This document shows, in pieces, positions 8,130 through 15,795 of a stretch of 64,000 nucleotides of DNA. Position 1 is the stretch's first letter, and every line of letters begins with the position of its first letter. The DNA is from Flavobacterium humidisoli (lineage in GTDB: Bacteria; Bacteroidota; Bacteroidia; Flavobacteriales; Flavobacteriaceae). The notes below the pieces were generated by a model. The model saw nothing but the letters and a program-made list of their open reading frames with translations, had not been told where the DNA came from and made no database searches. Location: the NCBI RefSeq assembly GCF_023272795.1, contig NZ_CP096829.1, positions 1,054,001-1,118,000 on the forward strand, in the 5' to 3' direction. Position numbers and translations under genes: made by a program.

Positions 8130-9980
8130 TTATTTAGAAGTCATTTCTTCAGCTAAGTCTAAAGTCTGCAAAATGATGTTTTTATCAGACTTGAAAGAAT
8201 TAAGCTTAAAAACAAATTTTAATTTATTATCGATTAGCTTTTTAGGTGATTCTATAGCAATATCCGAAAACTGAGAAGAAATTTTAGTCATTCGATCCAA
8301 TTCTGAGTCTTTTGCATTTTTACCAAATGTTTTTACTGTTTGCGCAATATTCAGCTTTCCAGAAATATAGTTTTTGCTCAAATCTTTCTTGGTATCTTTT
8401 GTAAAAGATCCATTTTCTGCGCCAAAGTACTCTTTGGTATTGGCAACAATTACCACGTCTTTATCTTTCAGAATAAATATATTATCATATTCCTGAGTTC
8501 CAACAATAGTGTAGATATTTCCATTTTGAACTAATACTTTTTTACGAACACCCAATTGCAAAAGCTTGTCTCCAAATGTCGGATGCGTCGAAGTAAATAT
8601 TACAGAAAACAGCGGAATTGATTTTTTCACTTTTTCTTCTGTCACCTTTTCTTCGTAATTTTCATCGTAACCGTATTTTTTAGTCATTACCTCAATCTCT
8701 TTCATACCATATAAAAACGCGCTTAAATCGCCATCAAAAAGCTTTGCTGTAGCTTCTTCATCGACGATTGTCGAAATTAAGTCTGTAATGATTGTAATAT
8801 CTTCTTTGGCAAATTTCGGATTTTGAAATAAATCTGTCATTAATGACGGAAATTTTTCTAACGCCGCTTTTGTATTAGCATGATACGAAATGTAACCCAA
8901 AGGTTTCTGAGCAGGGAAATAATTAAAGATATTTTTATTGATTTTTCTATTGCTTATTTGGCTAACAACATTGGCAATCTCTGGAGAATATTCTACCTCT
9001 TCTTCGATTCGGGCATTATCACTATCAAAATAAAAATCCAAATTGATGCCTTTTATAAAATTCCCAAAATTATTCTGCATTGGCAAATATTTATCATAAC
9101 CGCCAAATAACGAAAGTGGATAATTGTACATGGAATACAAACTCGACATCATTCCGCCATAATTTACCCATGTCGAAATATCTGCTGAAACATTTATTTT
9201 TGGAGAACTTGGTGGTGTAAATCCGTTTTCAAATAATGCTTTTATGATTGCTCGTTGTTTCTCGGCTAAATTTTTATCAAACTCTGCTTGTTCTGCAGTA
9301 TACTCTTCATACGGATTTCCATCATACAAATGATCGCTTTCTGCAGGTTCATTAAATACTATTGGATCTATGTTTTTTGCAGCGGGTTCTTCAATTTTTA
9401 ATGTATCAGCCATTGGAACTCCATAAACTGGCGCTTCAATTACAGCCGACTCTTCATAAGGCTCAGATATTGAAACAGAATCTGTTGCTACAGAAGTTTC
9501 TGCAACATCATAAAATTTTGAGGGAAGTCGTTTTGTCAATTCAATAACAACCAAATAATTGTCGTTCCAAACAAACGATCTTTTTAATCCATTTGGTGTA
9601 TAAACTTCGTATTTTCCAAAATCTTCAATTGAACTGTTCGTTCCGTTTGCTCCCTGCTTTTCGATTAAATATTTTCTAACTGCTTCTTTGCTTTTTACCG
9701 GAATCGTAACTTGGTAAAACGGAACAGAATCTAAGAAATTCCCGTGAATGGTAATTTTTTCATTCAATTTAATAATAGCCGCATATTTACGAAGATCAAA
9801 ATCAGGTTTTTTACTGATGTATTTGGTTAAAATCGGATGATTTAAAACCTCATCGATGCTGACTTTTTTAGAAAGCTGGCTTCCGTTAAACTGTACAAAA
9901 TAATCGTATTTTTCTGGAACGGTCTGCCCAAAAGAGAAATACGTGGCGAATAGAAAAATTAGTGTGTAAAAATGCTTCAT
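8130..9980 (-). CDS. Unknown exported 616-residue protein
   Basis: I do not recognise the family. There is a signal peptide (about residues 1-18, ending YFSFGQ), so it is exported, probably to the periplasm or outer surface. The N-terminal 150 residues look like a compact beta/alpha domain. Residues roughly 165-240 are an acidic, Pro/Glu-rich linker, followed by a ~370-residue Lys-rich domain. No type IX C-terminal signal is visible. It starts four bases after the stop of the upstream lipoprotein gene, so the two are almost certainly one operon and may form a complex. Confidence 0.75.
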   Translation of the reverse strand: MKHFYTLIFLFATYFSFGQTVPEKYDYFVQFNGSQLSKKVSIDEVLNHPILTKYISKKPDFDLRKYAAIIKLNEKITIHGNFLDSVPFYQVTIPVKSKEAVRKYLIEKQGANGTNSSIEDFGKYEVYTPNGLKRSFVWNDNYLVVIELTKRLPSKFYDVAETSVATDSVSISEPYEESAVIEAPVYGVPMADTLKIEEPAAKNIDPIVFNEPAESDHLYDGNPYEEYTAEQAEFDKNLAEKQRAIIKALFENGFTPPSSPKINVSADISTWVNYGGMMSSLYSMYNYPLSLFGGYDKYLPMQNNFGNFIKGINLDFYFDSDNARIEEEVEYSPEIANVVSQISNRKINKNIFNYFPAQKPLGYISYHANTKAALEKFPSLMTDLFQNPKFAKEDITIITDLISTIVDEEATAKLFDGDLSAFLYGMKEIEVMTKKYGYDENYEEKVTEEKVKKSIPLFSVIFTSTHPTFGDKLLQLGVRKKVLVQNGNIYTIVGTQEYDNIFILKDKDVVIVANTKEYFGAENGSFTKDTKKDLSKNYISGKLNIAQTVKTFGKNAKDSELDRMTKISSQFSDIAIESPKKLIDNKLKFVFKLNSFKSDKNIILQTLDLAEEMTSK

Positions 9981-9984
9981 AAAA

Positions 9985-10617
9985 TCAAGGCGTTAATTGG
10001 ATGGTATTATTCATTAATGTTGATTTCCTTAAAACACTATACATGCTTTGCTTTAAAAAAACCGTCTTTTTATTTGTTGAAATTTTACTGTTTGCGTTAT
10101 TTACCGACAGAATGTCTTTGTCAAAACTATAAATAGCGATAATGCTTGCTTCTTCAAGGTCTTTCTTTTTCTTTGGATCGTTTACGACTTTTTCTGGAAT
10201 TGGATAAGAGGCAATTCGTTCAAAAGTTTTGCCGCTTCCGCTAAAGTGAATCTGATCGCGCTGATTGTTTATCGTATTGACAACAGCGTTCAATGCTTTC
10301 AAATTGGCATAATTGAGTTTGATGATAAAAACGTAATTGTCAAAATCTGTTTTTGTGGTTACATTTGAGATTCCGTCAATTTTTGAAGCTTTAGATTTAA
10401 AGTCTTCCAGTTTTTGAGTGATTTCCTGTTCGTTGGGGATTTTAACACCATCTACTTCTTCTAAAAAAATAGCCGATTTGGTTTTAAACCAAGATCGAGA
10501 AAAGTCGATCATAAGAGTATATTCGCCACTTTGATCGTCGTGGTGTTTGATTCTTTCTGTTATCTCAAAACAGCTTGTTAAGAGCAGACAGCAAAATAAA
10601 GCGAGAATTTTCTTCAT
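9985..10617 (-). CDS. Unknown lipoprotein (210 residues)
   Basis: The N-terminus MKKILALFCCLLLTSCFE has a lipobox (LTSC, lipidated cysteine 16), so the protein is an envelope lipoprotein. The mature part is a mixed alpha/beta domain of about 190 residues with segments GEYTLMIDFSRSW and VFIIKLNYANLKALN. I cannot name its family. It is the first gene of a two-gene minus-strand unit with the 616-residue exported protein, separated by four bases, which suggests a joint role at the outer membrane. Confidence 0.75.
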   Translation of the reverse strand: MKKILALFCCLLLTSCFEITERIKHHDDQSGEYTLMIDFSRSWFKTKSAIFLEEVDGVKIPNEQEITQKLEDFKSKASKIDGISNVTTKTDFDNYVFIIKLNYANLKALNAVVNTINNQRDQIHFSGSGKTFERIASYPIPEKVVNDPKKKKDLEEASIIAIYSFDKDILSVNNANSKISTNKKTVFLKQSMYSVLRKSTLMNNTIQLTP

Positions 10618-10743
10618 TTAGCAAATTTAGATGGAATATTCTGAAAAACCATACTTTGGTTGAAACAATAAAAAATCCAAATTTTTAGATAATATTAACT
10701 CATTCTACAACAAGCTAAACGCCTTATTTTGTTCCTTTTTCTT

Positions 10744-10751
10744 TAACTTTG
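10744..10751 (+). promoter_or_regulatory. Promoter -7 element of hemB
   Basis: TAACTTTG, followed by CGCC, fits TAnnTTTGC. It gives a leader of about 130 bases before hemB, longer than most in this window. No -33 TTG with usual spacing was found. Confidence 0.55.
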
Positions 10752-10845
10752 CGCCACTCATCAAAAATTGAGATAAACTTCAAAAAAAATAAAAACAACT
10801 GCAGTTTTAGAAATAGATTCTCAGTCTGATTTCAGAGAAATCAAC

Positions 10846-10882
10846 TAAAAAATCTAAAATCTAAAATTTAAAATCTAAAATT
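10846..10882. repeat. Iterated ATCTAAA repeat before hemB
   Basis: Four tandem variants of the word AAATCTAA lie in the hemB leader and end at the ATG. The same word forms part of the much longer array at 20.4-20.6 kb. Confidence 0.6.
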
Positions 10883-10884
10883 AT

Positions 10885-11880
10885 ATGTTCCCATTACAAA
10901 GAGGCAGAAGATTAAGAGTAAATGAATCCATTCGTTCTTTAGTACGCGAAACCAGTTTAAGTCCATCGGATTTTATGTTTCCCATGTTTATTGCTGAAGG
11001 AGAAAATGTAAAAGTCGAAATTCCGTCAATGCCGGGAATTTTCAGAAGATCTATAGATTTAACGGTTGAAGAAGTAAAAGAACTTTATGATTTAGGAATT
11101 CGCGCTGTAAATATTTATGTAAAAGTAAGCGAAAACCTAAAAGACAATACTGGAAAAGAAGCTTGGAATTCTAACGGATTAATGCAACAAGCTATTCGTG
11201 CTATAAAAGCTGCTTGCCCAGAAATGATCGTTATGCCAGACGTTGCATTAGACCCCTATTCTATTTACGGTCATGACGGAATTATAAAAAATGGCGATGT
11301 AGAAAACGACAGCACAGTTGAGGCTTTAGTAAAAATGGCCGTTTCTCACGCTGAAGCTGGTGCCGATTTTGTTGCGCCAAGTGATATGATGGACGGACGC
11401 GTTTTACGCCTTCGCGAAGGTTTGGATGCTGCCGGATTTCAGAATGTTGGCATCATGAGTTATTCTGCTAAATATGCTTCGGCTTTTTACGGGCCTTTTA
11501 GAGATGCTTTAGATTCGGCTCCAAGAGAAGCTGATGTCGTTGTTCCAAAAGACAAAAAAACATACCAAATGGATTACGCTAATCGTATCGAAGCAATTAA
11601 AGAGGCTTTGTCAGACGTAGAAGAAGGTGCAGACATGGTTATGGTAAAACCAGGAATTGCTTATTTGGATATTGTTCGCGAAATAAAAAATACAGTACAT
11701 GTTCCTGTAACCGTTTATCAGGTTTCTGGAGAATATGCCATGATTAAAGCAGCATCTGAAAGAGGCTGGCTTGACCACGACAAAATTATGATGGAACAAT
11801 TAATGTGCATCAAACGTTCGGGTGCCAATCTTATTTCTACTTATTTTGCTAAAGAAGCAGCAATACTTTTAAAAAAATAA
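10885..11880 (+). CDS. hemB: Porphobilinogen synthase HemB (Mg-type)
   Basis: HemB condenses two 5-aminolevulinate molecules into porphobilinogen. The 331-residue protein carries both active-site lysines, in SYSAKYASAFYGPF (Lys196) and MVMVKPGIAYLD (Lys255). The active-site metal loop reads DVALDPYSIYGHDG (residues 119-132). The three zinc-binding cysteines of Zn-dependent HemB are absent, as in the Mg-dependent Pseudomonas-type enzymes. It is unlinked to the hemACDEF cluster by five kb and is followed after one base by a cytochrome c lipoprotein gene, suggesting an operon. Confidence 0.97.
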   Translation: MFPLQRGRRLRVNESIRSLVRETSLSPSDFMFPMFIAEGENVKVEIPSMPGIFRRSIDLTVEEVKELYDLGIRAVNIYVKVSENLKDNTGKEAWNSNGLMQQAIRAIKAACPEMIVMPDVALDPYSIYGHDGIIKNGDVENDSTVEALVKMAVSHAEAGADFVAPSDMMDGRVLRLREGLDAAGFQNVGIMSYSAKYASAFYGPFRDALDSAPREADVVVPKDKKTYQMDYANRIEAIKEALSDVEEGADMVMVKPGIAYLDIVREIKNTVHVPVTVYQVSGEYAMIKAASERGWLDHDKIMMEQLMCIKRSGANLISTYFAKEAAILLKK

Positions 11881-11881
11881 G

Positions 11882-12280
11882 ATGAGAAAGGTTTTATTTT
11901 TAGCTGCTGTTTTAGCTTTTGCTTCTTGTAAAAAAGAAGGTTCTGAATCTACCAATACAGCAATAGAATCTATTTCTGAAGGCGAATCGGCGAAAGCCAA
12001 AAGTCCAGAAGAATTAGGAAAGCAACTTTTTGAAGGAGCTGGAAATTGTTTTGCATGCCACCAGCCAGATCAAAAAGTAATTGGACCAAGCATTAAAGAA
12101 ATTGCGAAAATCTACAGAGACAAAAACGGCGATATTGTGACTTTCTTAAAAGGAAATGCAGAACCAATTGTAGACCCGAGTCAGTTTGAGGTTATGAAAA
12201 CCAATTTTGCTATTACTCAGGCAATGTCTGACGAAGAATTAAAAGCAATTGAAACTTACATTTACAGTCAGTTGAAATAA
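11882..12280 (+). CDS. Lipoprotein mono-heme cytochrome c
   Basis: The 132-residue protein starts with a lipoprotein signal (FASC, lipidated cysteine 16), then a charged linker and a small cytochrome c domain. The heme-binding motif is CFACH (residues 56-60). A C-terminal methionine in MKTNFAITQAM could be the sixth iron ligand. It should sit in the periplasm on a membrane and transfer electrons in respiration. It begins one base after hemB, so heme precursor synthesis and a heme consumer are probably co-expressed. Confidence 0.88.
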   Translation: MRKVLFLAAVLAFASCKKEGSESTNTAIESISEGESAKAKSPEELGKQLFEGAGNCFACHQPDQKVIGPSIKEIAKIYRDKNGDIVTFLKGNAEPIVDPSQFEVMKTNFAITQAMSDEELKAIETYIYSQLK

Positions 12281-12287
12281 TCGTATT

Positions 12288-12408
12288 ATGTTCCGTAGGA
12301 ACATTTCATTGGTAGTAGAAAAAAAATTATATGGTTTGCATTTACGTTCGGTAGGAACGTAAATATGGCGTAAATATTTTACTACCAACCAAACATTCCT
12401 ACTGAATG
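12288..12408. repeat. Nested REP-like palindromic element
   Basis: Three nested hairpins are visible. ATGTTCC-GTA-GGAACAT spans 12288-12304. A 10-bp stem ATTTACGTTC with its complement spans 12340-12364. TTGGTAGT at 12309-12316 pairs with ACTACCAA at 12381-12388. A further CATTCCTAC word near 12394-12402 is related to GTAGGAA at 12295-12301. This is the build of a repetitive extragenic palindrome. It lies between the cytochrome gene and its terminator. Confidence 0.75.
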
Positions 12409-12450
12409 ACAATTGATATCTCTAGTTTTAAAACCAAATAAAATAACACA

Positions 12451-12490
12451 AAAAAAGGGGAGGTTTCGAATTCGAAACCTCCCCTTTTTT
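12451..12490. terminator. Perfect 40-bp palindrome, bidirectional terminator
   Basis: The 40 bases are a perfect loop-less palindrome centred at 12470/12471, with A6-GGGGAGG arms, a TTTCGAATTCGAAA core and a closing T6. It lies between the convergent cytochrome c gene and the M13 peptidase gene and would terminate both. In RNA a few central bases would open as a loop. Confidence 0.93.
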
Positions 12491-12503
12491 ATTTACTAAT
12501 TGA

Positions 12504-14561
12504 TTACCAGATTTTAACTCGTTTTTCTGGTTCAACATACATTTTATCCCCTTTCTTAATATCGAAAGCTTTGTAGAAAGCATCAACATTCTGAATTGGC
12601 ACATAAGCTCTGTACATTCCTGGTGAGTGCGGATCTGTTTTTACTTGATTTTTGATTGCTTCATCTCTAGATTTTGTTCTCCAAACTGTAGCCCAAGAAA
12701 TAAAGAAACGCTGTTCTGGAGTAAATCCGTCGATTAAACCTGGATTTCCATGAGCTTTCAAATACAATTGCAAACCATCATAAGCAGCGTTAATTCCGCC
12801 TAAATCACCAATGTTTTCACCTAAAGTAAAATTACCGTCAACGTGAATTCCTGGCAGAGGCTCAAGAGCGCTGTATTGATTTGCTAAATCTGTTCCAAGA
12901 GCAGTGAATTGTTTCAAATCATCTTCTGTCCACCAGTCAACCAAATTTCCTTCTGCATTGTAACGCGCACCAGAATCATCAAATCCGTGAGAAATCTCGT
13001 GACCAATTACAGCACCAATTCCACCATAATTAACTGCTTCATCAGCTTGGTAATTGTAGAATGGCGGTTGTAAGATTGCAGCAGGGAATACAATTTCGTT
13101 ATAAGATGGATTGTAGTAAGCATTTACCGTTTGAGGAGACATATGCCACTCTGTTTTATCAACTGGTTTACCTAATTTTTCAATGCTTTTTTGGAAATTC
13201 CAAAGTGCAATATTTTTAGTATTATCAAAGTACGTTCCGCCTTCAGCAATACTTTTAATTGTTAATGCAGAATAATCTTTCCATTTATCTGGATACCCAA
13301 CTTTTATGGTAATTTTATTCAACTTTTCGATTGCTTTTGCCTTAGTGTCTTTAGACATCCAAGTTAAATTGTTAATACGGTTTTGGTAAGCCGTGATAAC
13401 ATTATGAATCATATCAAGCGCTTTTGTTTTTGCTTCAGCAGGAAAAACTTTCTCTACATACAATTTCCCAAGCGCTTCACCAACACTACGGTTTACCACT
13501 GCAAGTGCTCTTTCATCTGCAGGAAGCTGTTTAATTGCACCTCTTAATGTTTTGCTGTAAAAATCGAAATTCGCATTATCAATTGCTGTTGTCAATTTAC
13601 TTGCAGAGTTGTTTAATAAATCCCATTTTAGGTATTCTTTCCATTGTGCCACTTTGTTTTCTTTGAAAACAGTTTCTAAAGCCGTCATGTATTTAGGCTC
13701 AGAAACAATTACAGTTTCCAATTTATTAATTCCTAAACCAGCAAAATATTCGTTCCATTTGATAGCAGGAGTTAATTTTTGAAGTTCAGCAACCGTCATT
13801 GGGTTGTACTGCAAACGGCTGTCTCTTCTTTCAACTCTGTTTAATCTTGGCTTTGACAATTCTGTTTCAAGAGCTAAAACCTCAGCAGCACTTTGTTTTG
13901 CTTTTTCTGGAGATTCTCCAATAAACTGAAGCATTCTCGCAACATGCAATTCGTATTTTGCACGTTTGTCTTTAGAATCTTTATCATCAGAAGCGTAGTA
14001 ATCTTTATCAGGAAGTCCTAATTGGCTTGGTCCTAAATTTACAGAGTTTTTAGAACTGTCTTTATCATCAGCTCCAATGTAAATTCCGAAGAAACCAGCA
14101 TTTCCTTCTTTTTCCATTTCAACCAAATATTTCTGAACATCGGCAATGTTTTTAATTACATCAATTTTTTTCAGATATGGTTTTAATGGCTCGATTCCTT
14201 TTTTATTTCTACCAATAGAATCTAAATAAGTATTATACAGATTAACCGCTTTTCCTTGATCTGTATTAGATTTGTACTTTGGATTCTTTGAAGCGTCCTG
14301 TAAAACTGCCATAACATCTTTGTCAGTTTTCTTAATCAGTTCATTAAAACTTCCCCATGTCGTACGATCACTCGGGATTTCTGTTTTTTCTAGCCAAGTA
14401 CCGTTTACATATTTGAAAAAATCCTGACTTGGGCTAATATTCGTATCCATATACGAAACATTAATACCTGGTTCTTTTGGAGCATTTTGAGCTTGGGCTG
14501 TGGTAATTGCAAACATTGCAGATATCACACCAAACACAGGTTTAGCAAATTGTTTTTTCAT
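12504..14561 (-). CDS. pepO: M13 family zinc endopeptidase (neprilysin/PepO)
   Basis: This is a secreted oligopeptidase of the neprilysin family. The 685-residue protein has a signal peptide (to TTAQAQ, about residue 25). The long N-terminal helical domain begins MDTNISPSQDFFKYVNGTWL. The zinc site is GHEISHGFDD with His521, Glu522 and His525, and the third ligand Glu582 lies in GENIGDLGG. The C-terminal YRAYVPIQNVDAFYKAFDIKKGD is also typical, and the length is normal. It is a single-gene unit bounded by the palindromic terminator downstream. Confidence 0.95.
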   Translation of the reverse strand: MKKQFAKPVFGVISAMFAITTAQAQNAPKEPGINVSYMDTNISPSQDFFKYVNGTWLEKTEIPSDRTTWGSFNELIKKTDKDVMAVLQDASKNPKYKSNTDQGKAVNLYNTYLDSIGRNKKGIEPLKPYLKKIDVIKNIADVQKYLVEMEKEGNAGFFGIYIGADDKDSSKNSVNLGPSQLGLPDKDYYASDDKDSKDKRAKYELHVARMLQFIGESPEKAKQSAAEVLALETELSKPRLNRVERRDSRLQYNPMTVAELQKLTPAIKWNEYFAGLGINKLETVIVSEPKYMTALETVFKENKVAQWKEYLKWDLLNNSASKLTTAIDNANFDFYSKTLRGAIKQLPADERALAVVNRSVGEALGKLYVEKVFPAEAKTKALDMIHNVITAYQNRINNLTWMSKDTKAKAIEKLNKITIKVGYPDKWKDYSALTIKSIAEGGTYFDNTKNIALWNFQKSIEKLGKPVDKTEWHMSPQTVNAYYNPSYNEIVFPAAILQPPFYNYQADEAVNYGGIGAVIGHEISHGFDDSGARYNAEGNLVDWWTEDDLKQFTALGTDLANQYSALEPLPGIHVDGNFTLGENIGDLGGINAAYDGLQLYLKAHGNPGLIDGFTPEQRFFISWATVWRTKSRDEAIKNQVKTDPHSPGMYRAYVPIQNVDAFYKAFDIKKGDKMYVEPEKRVKIW

Positions 14562-14587
14562 AAAAAATTATAGTTTAAGGGAAAATA

Positions 14588-14595
14588 CAAACATA
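14588..14595 (-). promoter_or_regulatory. Promoter -7 element of the M13 peptidase gene
   Basis: Read on the minus strand this is TATGTTTG, a TAnnTTTG match 27 bases upstream of the ATG. A -33 box with good spacing was not seen. Confidence 0.45.
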
Positions 14596-14763
14596 TTGTT
14601 ATTATTTCAAAAATTATGTTAAAATTTTAACTAGAAAACCTAAAAAGCGAATAAATTTCACAGATAGCGATTTAACATTGGCTATTTGTCTATAGTACCT
14701 AGTAAAAGTTACAAAAGCCTGTTAAAAAAATAATTCCGTAAACCATTTCAAACCTGCTTTTCG

Positions 14764-14771
14764 TATTTTTG
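14764..14771 (+). promoter_or_regulatory. Promoter -7 element of the Sco gene
   Basis: TATTTTTG followed by CACC fits TAnnTTTGC. It rules out the in-frame TTG at 14769 as a start and leaves a leader of about 10 bases before the ATG at 14787. Confidence 0.55.
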
Positions 14772-14786
14772 CACCAAATTATTTTT

Positions 14787-15452
14787 ATGAAATCGCTTTT
14801 ATATAAATACCGAAAATTCTTTATTGTTCTAATAGTATTTTCGGTTGTTACCATATCTTTGTTTTATTCTGCTTTAAAACCCAAAAAAACACTTCCGATT
14901 TATAATCCAGCCGATGTTAATCCTGAATTGGTAGACAGCACTGTTCAATATAAAAGCAAGTACCACACAATTGCAGATTTTTCTTTTATTAATCAAAATG
15001 GCGATACCATTACCCAAAAAAATTACGAAGGAAAAATTTATGTTGCCGATTTCTTCTTTACCACTTGCGGATCGATCTGCCCAAAGATGTCAACCAATTT
15101 GGTTGAAGTTCAAAAAGCGGTTTTGAATAATCCGAAAGTAATGTTGCTTTCTCACACCGTTTTTCCTGAAGTTGACAGTGTTTCTGTTTTAAAAGCTTAT
15201 GCCATTAAATATGGTGTTGTGGATAGCAAATGGAACTTGGTTACTGGAGATAAAAAAGAAATCTACACGATGGCCAGAAAATCATATTTGGCTGTGAAAC
15301 TTGGCAGACCAGATCAGCTTTATGATATGGTACATACTGAGAATTTTGTTTTGGTCGATCAAAAGCGCCGCGTTAGAGGTTTTTATGACGGAACAAATAA
15401 AGAAGATGTAAAACGTCTTTTAGAAGACATCGAATTCCTTTCTCAAGAGTAA
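14787..15452 (+). CDS. SCO1/SenC-family copper chaperone
   Basis: Sco proteins deliver copper to the CuA site of cytochrome c oxidase, or act as thiol reductases on it. The 221-residue protein has one N-terminal membrane anchor (residues about 11-30) and a thioredoxin-fold domain. The metal ligands are present: TTCGSICPKM (Cys94 and Cys98) and the distal His183 in DMVHTENFVLVD. The start at 14787 is preferred over a TTG 18 bases upstream because of the promoter. It is followed by the feoAB genes, which have their own promoter. Confidence 0.92.
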   Translation: MKSLLYKYRKFFIVLIVFSVVTISLFYSALKPKKTLPIYNPADVNPELVDSTVQYKSKYHTIADFSFINQNGDTITQKNYEGKIYVADFFFTTCGSICPKMSTNLVEVQKAVLNNPKVMLLSHTVFPEVDSVSVLKAYAIKYGVVDSKWNLVTGDKKEIYTMARKSYLAVKLGRPDQLYDMVHTENFVLVDQKRRVRGFYDGTNKEDVKRLLEDIEFLSQE

Positions 15453-15501
15453 AAAGCCTTATTTTTAGAAACATTTAGCATTTGTGGAAGCGTTAAATAT
15501 C

Positions 15502-15530
15502 TTGAAATAAAGAATAATTGCCTACTTTTG
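15502..15530 (+). promoter_or_regulatory. Promoter of feoAB
   Basis: TTG at 15502-15504 and TACTTTTG at 15523-15530 are separated by 18 bases, within the usual range for Bacteroidota promoters. The feoA start codon lies 25 bases downstream. I saw no evident Fur-box palindrome. Confidence 0.7.
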
Positions 15531-15555
15531 CAATCTAAATTCAATCTAAATAAGC

Positions 15556-15795
15556 TTGCAAAATACAATACACACTCTGAAAAAAGGCGAAAAAGCCATT
15601 ATCAAAGATTTTGATATCGATCTTATTCCACTTAAATTATTAGAAATGGGTTGTCTGCCTGGCAGCTTAGTTGAATTACTACAGGTTGCTCCTTTTGGTG
15701 ATCCGTTATATTTAGATATTAATGGCTCTCATGTTGCCATTCGTATTGAAACAGCTCGTGAAATTGAAGTTGAACTTATCAAAACCAATTTGTAA
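15556..15795 (+). CDS. feoA: Ferrous iron transport protein FeoA (TTG start)
   Basis: FeoA is a small SH3-like cytoplasmic partner of the Fe(II) transporter FeoB. The 79-residue protein shows the family pattern LxxLxKGEKAII, LLEMGCLPGSLVELLQ and DPLYLDINGSHVAIR. The start codon is TTG: an in-frame stop at 15547 lies just upstream, and no ATG precedes the conserved HTLKKGE. Its stop overlaps the feoB ATG by one base, indicating coupled translation. In some Bacteroidota FeoA is fused to FeoB; here the two are separate. Confidence 0.92.
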   Translation: MQNTIHTLKKGEKAIIKDFDIDLIPLKLLEMGCLPGSLVELLQVAPFGDPLYLDINGSHVAIRIETAREIEVELIKTNL

